Made by a program: the position numbers and the translations under genes
Notes under the pieces: generated by a model
Seen by the model: the letters and a program-made list of their open reading frames with translations, nothing else
Databases searched by the model: none
What the model was told of the DNA's origin: nothing
Origin: JAJYIW01 sp963781665
Lineage (GTDB): Bacteria > Chloroflexota > Anaerolineae > Anaerolineales > Anaerolineaceae
Length of the DNA stretch: 64,000 nt
Reading direction: 5' to 3'
NCBI GenBank assembly: GCA_963781665.1
Contig: CAWAGA010000002.1
Coordinates: 372,001 to 436,000, forward strand
Shown here: positions 62,616 to 64,000 of the stretch, one piece after another
Layout: each line of letters opens with the position of its first letter
Position numbering within the stretch: position 1 is the first letter of the stretch

Positions 62616-64000
62616 ATGCCCAATAACTTACACCAAAAACCTTCAACCAGAGAAACGGGCCAGTCCGTTATTATCATTGCAGCCGCTTTTATCGGCTTGT
62701 TGGCGTTTATCGGTCTGGCGATCGATTTCGGCATCCTACTCATCGGCATGAGCCACCTGAAACGCGGCGTTGATGCTGCCGCACTGGCCGCCGCAGCCCA
62801 ATACCGGGATGGTGTGGCATCAGCTGCACTCTCGGATTCAGCCAACGAGTTTCTACGCTTCAACGGGGTTGACCTGGAAAACATCAACACCACCGCCCAG
62901 ACTTGCGATGATTTGCCCGGCGATCAAGCCTTGTGCACCACCCCACGCCGCAAGCTGGTCAGGATTACTGCCCGGGCAGAGGTTTCATTCGTCTTTTTAC
63001 CCATTATCGGCATAAAAACCCTTACCATCTCTGAAAGTTCCATTGCCGAGGCTGCATCACTGGATGTGGTTCTGGTCATCGATATTTCCGAATCGATGAC
63101 CTACGACGCTCCTCCAGGTACATCGCAGGGCGATCCATCCATTTGCAACGACCGCGTCAATCATCCCCTTTTATATTGCGAGCCCTTCCAGGACGTCAAA
63201 AAAGCCGCGATTAAGTTCGTCAAGAATGTATTAAACAAACCGGCGAATCAGGACGAAGATCGGATTTCGATCGTCATCTTTTCCAATGGTTGGGAAGCTG
63301 GACAATATGCTACCCAGGTGGTTGGGATACCGGATGGCTCCGGCGGATTCTCCGGGTGGACCAGTGATTTTTCCAAGGCAAAAGAAGTGCTGTGCGGTAC
63401 AGGCAGCACAATCAACCCGATGACCGGCGAAGAGAATTGCGACGGGGTTGGAGGTCTTTCGGTCTATACCCCTCCCAGGTGTGATGACCCTAACTTTACC
63501 GGAGCCAACCCGCCCGACACAACCATGCCCGGGTTATGCCGCACTTACGATAGTGGCATCGTCAGCATGAACTGCCCCTGGGCTTGGCCTGAAGAATTGG
63601 GCGGGAAAAACGATGCTTCCACTTGCTCGACAACCAATATCGGGGGTGGATTGCAGCTGGCAGGGCAAATGTTTTCAGATAGCCGCCGGTCTGATGCTTT
63701 GTGGGTAACTATCTTGTTAACTGATGGCTCGGCCAATGCCACTTCCTTGGATCCGGATCCCAGCAGGGGTGATAACATTGGTCTTGGCATTGCCCAGCCG
63801 GCTCTACCGGATTGGTCCAGCGCCAACAAAGTAGATATCAATACCATGACCGCCAGCCTGCCGATCGGTTTCTGCCCTTCACCCACCAACAACACCTCAC
63901 CATTCTGCAAAGATAACAGCGTCACCAGTCGCCATTACCTGCCTGCCGACATGATCCATTATGACGCCGACGATTTTGCTCGCGACGAGGCCCTCTTTGT
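62616..64000 (+). CDS. TadG-like protein with a von Willebrand A domain (runs off right edge)
   Basis: Starts at ATG 62616 and stays open to the window edge (461 codons visible). ETGQSVIIIAAAFIGLLAFIGLAIDFG is the TadG/TadE-like N-terminal membrane helix; LLIGMSHLKRGVDAAALAAA is the conserved helix; a vWA domain starts at SLDVVLVIDISESMTYDAPP (metal-site D-x-S-x-S) and continues to ALWVTILLTDGSANATS. Numerous Cys (TCDDLPGD, ICNDRVNH, CEPFQD) suggest disulfides outside. It is the probable adhesive or anchoring part of a Tad pilus, 49 bases after TadE. The stop is outside the window. Confidence 0.8.
   Translation, partial: MPNNLHQKPSTRETGQSVIIIAAAFIGLLAFIGLAIDFGILLIGMSHLKRGVDAAALAAAAQYRDGVASAALSDSANEFLRFNGVDLENINTTAQTCDDLPGDQALCTTPRRKLVRITARAEVSFVFLPIIGIKTLTISESSIAEAASLDVVLVIDISESMTYDAPPGTSQGDPSICNDRVNHPLLYCEPFQDVKKAAIKFVKNVLNKPANQDEDRISIVIFSNGWEAGQYATQVVGIPDGSGGFSGWTSDFSKAKEVLCGTGSTINPMTGEENCDGVGGLSVYTPPRCDDPNFTGANPPDTTMPGLCRTYDSGIVSMNCPWAWPEELGGKNDASTCSTTNIGGGLQLAGQMFSDSRRSDALWVTILLTDGSANATSLDPDPSRGDNIGLGIAQPALPDWSSANKVDINTMTASLPIGFCPSPTNNTSPFCKDNSVTSRHYLPADMIHYDADDFARDEALF

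Noticed and set aside
1..64000. CRISPR array, tRNA, rRNA, transposase or integrase genes
   Set aside because: No regularly spaced repeats, no cloverleaf or T-loop signal outside coding sequence, and no recognisable recombinase motif were found.

Overview
The window looks like a chromosomal piece of a Chloroflexota bacterium, probably from the Anaerolineae lineage. This is inferred from gene content and style, not from a marker-gene phylogeny: moderate GC, Pro/Thr-rich surface stalks, several GT-C/GT87-type membrane glycosyltransferases, a secreted protein ending in a YIPVV-type C-terminus, an APC permease fused to universal-stress domains, and a PolX-PHP protein. No rRNA, tRNA, CRISPR array, IS element or phage module was found.

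Layout. 1-10.6 kb (almost all minus strand): an edge-truncated membrane-anchored methyltransferase and a broken paralogue of it, a lipoprotein, a three-gene signalling operon (two STAS-like proteins and a GAF-GGDEF diguanylate cyclase), a large surface protein with a Cys-His-Asp arrangement, a broken dienelactone-hydrolase-like lipoprotein, a CrtC/AttH-like lipocalin-fold protein and a membrane metallophosphoesterase. 10.9-16.2 kb: the most distinctive locus, all on the minus strand: an atypical NarL-type response regulator, PilZ, two TasA/CalY-type fibre proteins, a SipW-type signal peptidase with a substrate-like motif and a Pro/Thr stalk, and a second PilZ. 16.8-31 kb: housekeeping and accessory genes (DUF4242 protein, Fe-SOD, Fpg-like glycosylase, SDR, a nucleotidyltransferase antitoxin beside a dead HEPN toxin, gltX, chrA, ICMT-like, APH-like, CPBP protease, MFS transporter). 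31.2-38.8 kb: PhoB/PhoR-like two-component system, SIMPL-domain secreted protein, an interrupted oligoendopeptidase F and a 7TM-PAS-GAF-GGDEF cyclase. 39-43.9 kb: two methyltransferases (one dead), VOC proteins (one dead), RibD-like reductase. 44-57 kb: carbohydrate region with a GH42-like protein, two tandem secreted proteins of unknown family, three GT-C membrane proteins, and an overlapping GH36-like/GH116 pair. 57-64 kb: APC-USP permease, divergent PolX-PHP, and a TadE/TadG pilus-assembly pair running off the right edge.

Themes. (i) Cyclic-di-GMP: two GGEEF cyclases, both with a product-inhibition RxxD site, and two PilZ receptors that bracket the fibre genes, suggesting a c-di-GMP-linked matrix system. 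(ii) Unusually many disrupted genes: about a dozen recognisable families carry single-base frameshifts or in-frame stops. Some lie in homopolymers and may be sequencing errors; the internal stop codons are harder to explain that way. (iii) Matching PhoB-box-like direct repeats sit before the response regulator and the SIMPL gene. (iv) Several genes have a -10 box 6-8 bases before the start codon and no Shine-Dalgarno sequence, pointing to leaderless mRNAs.
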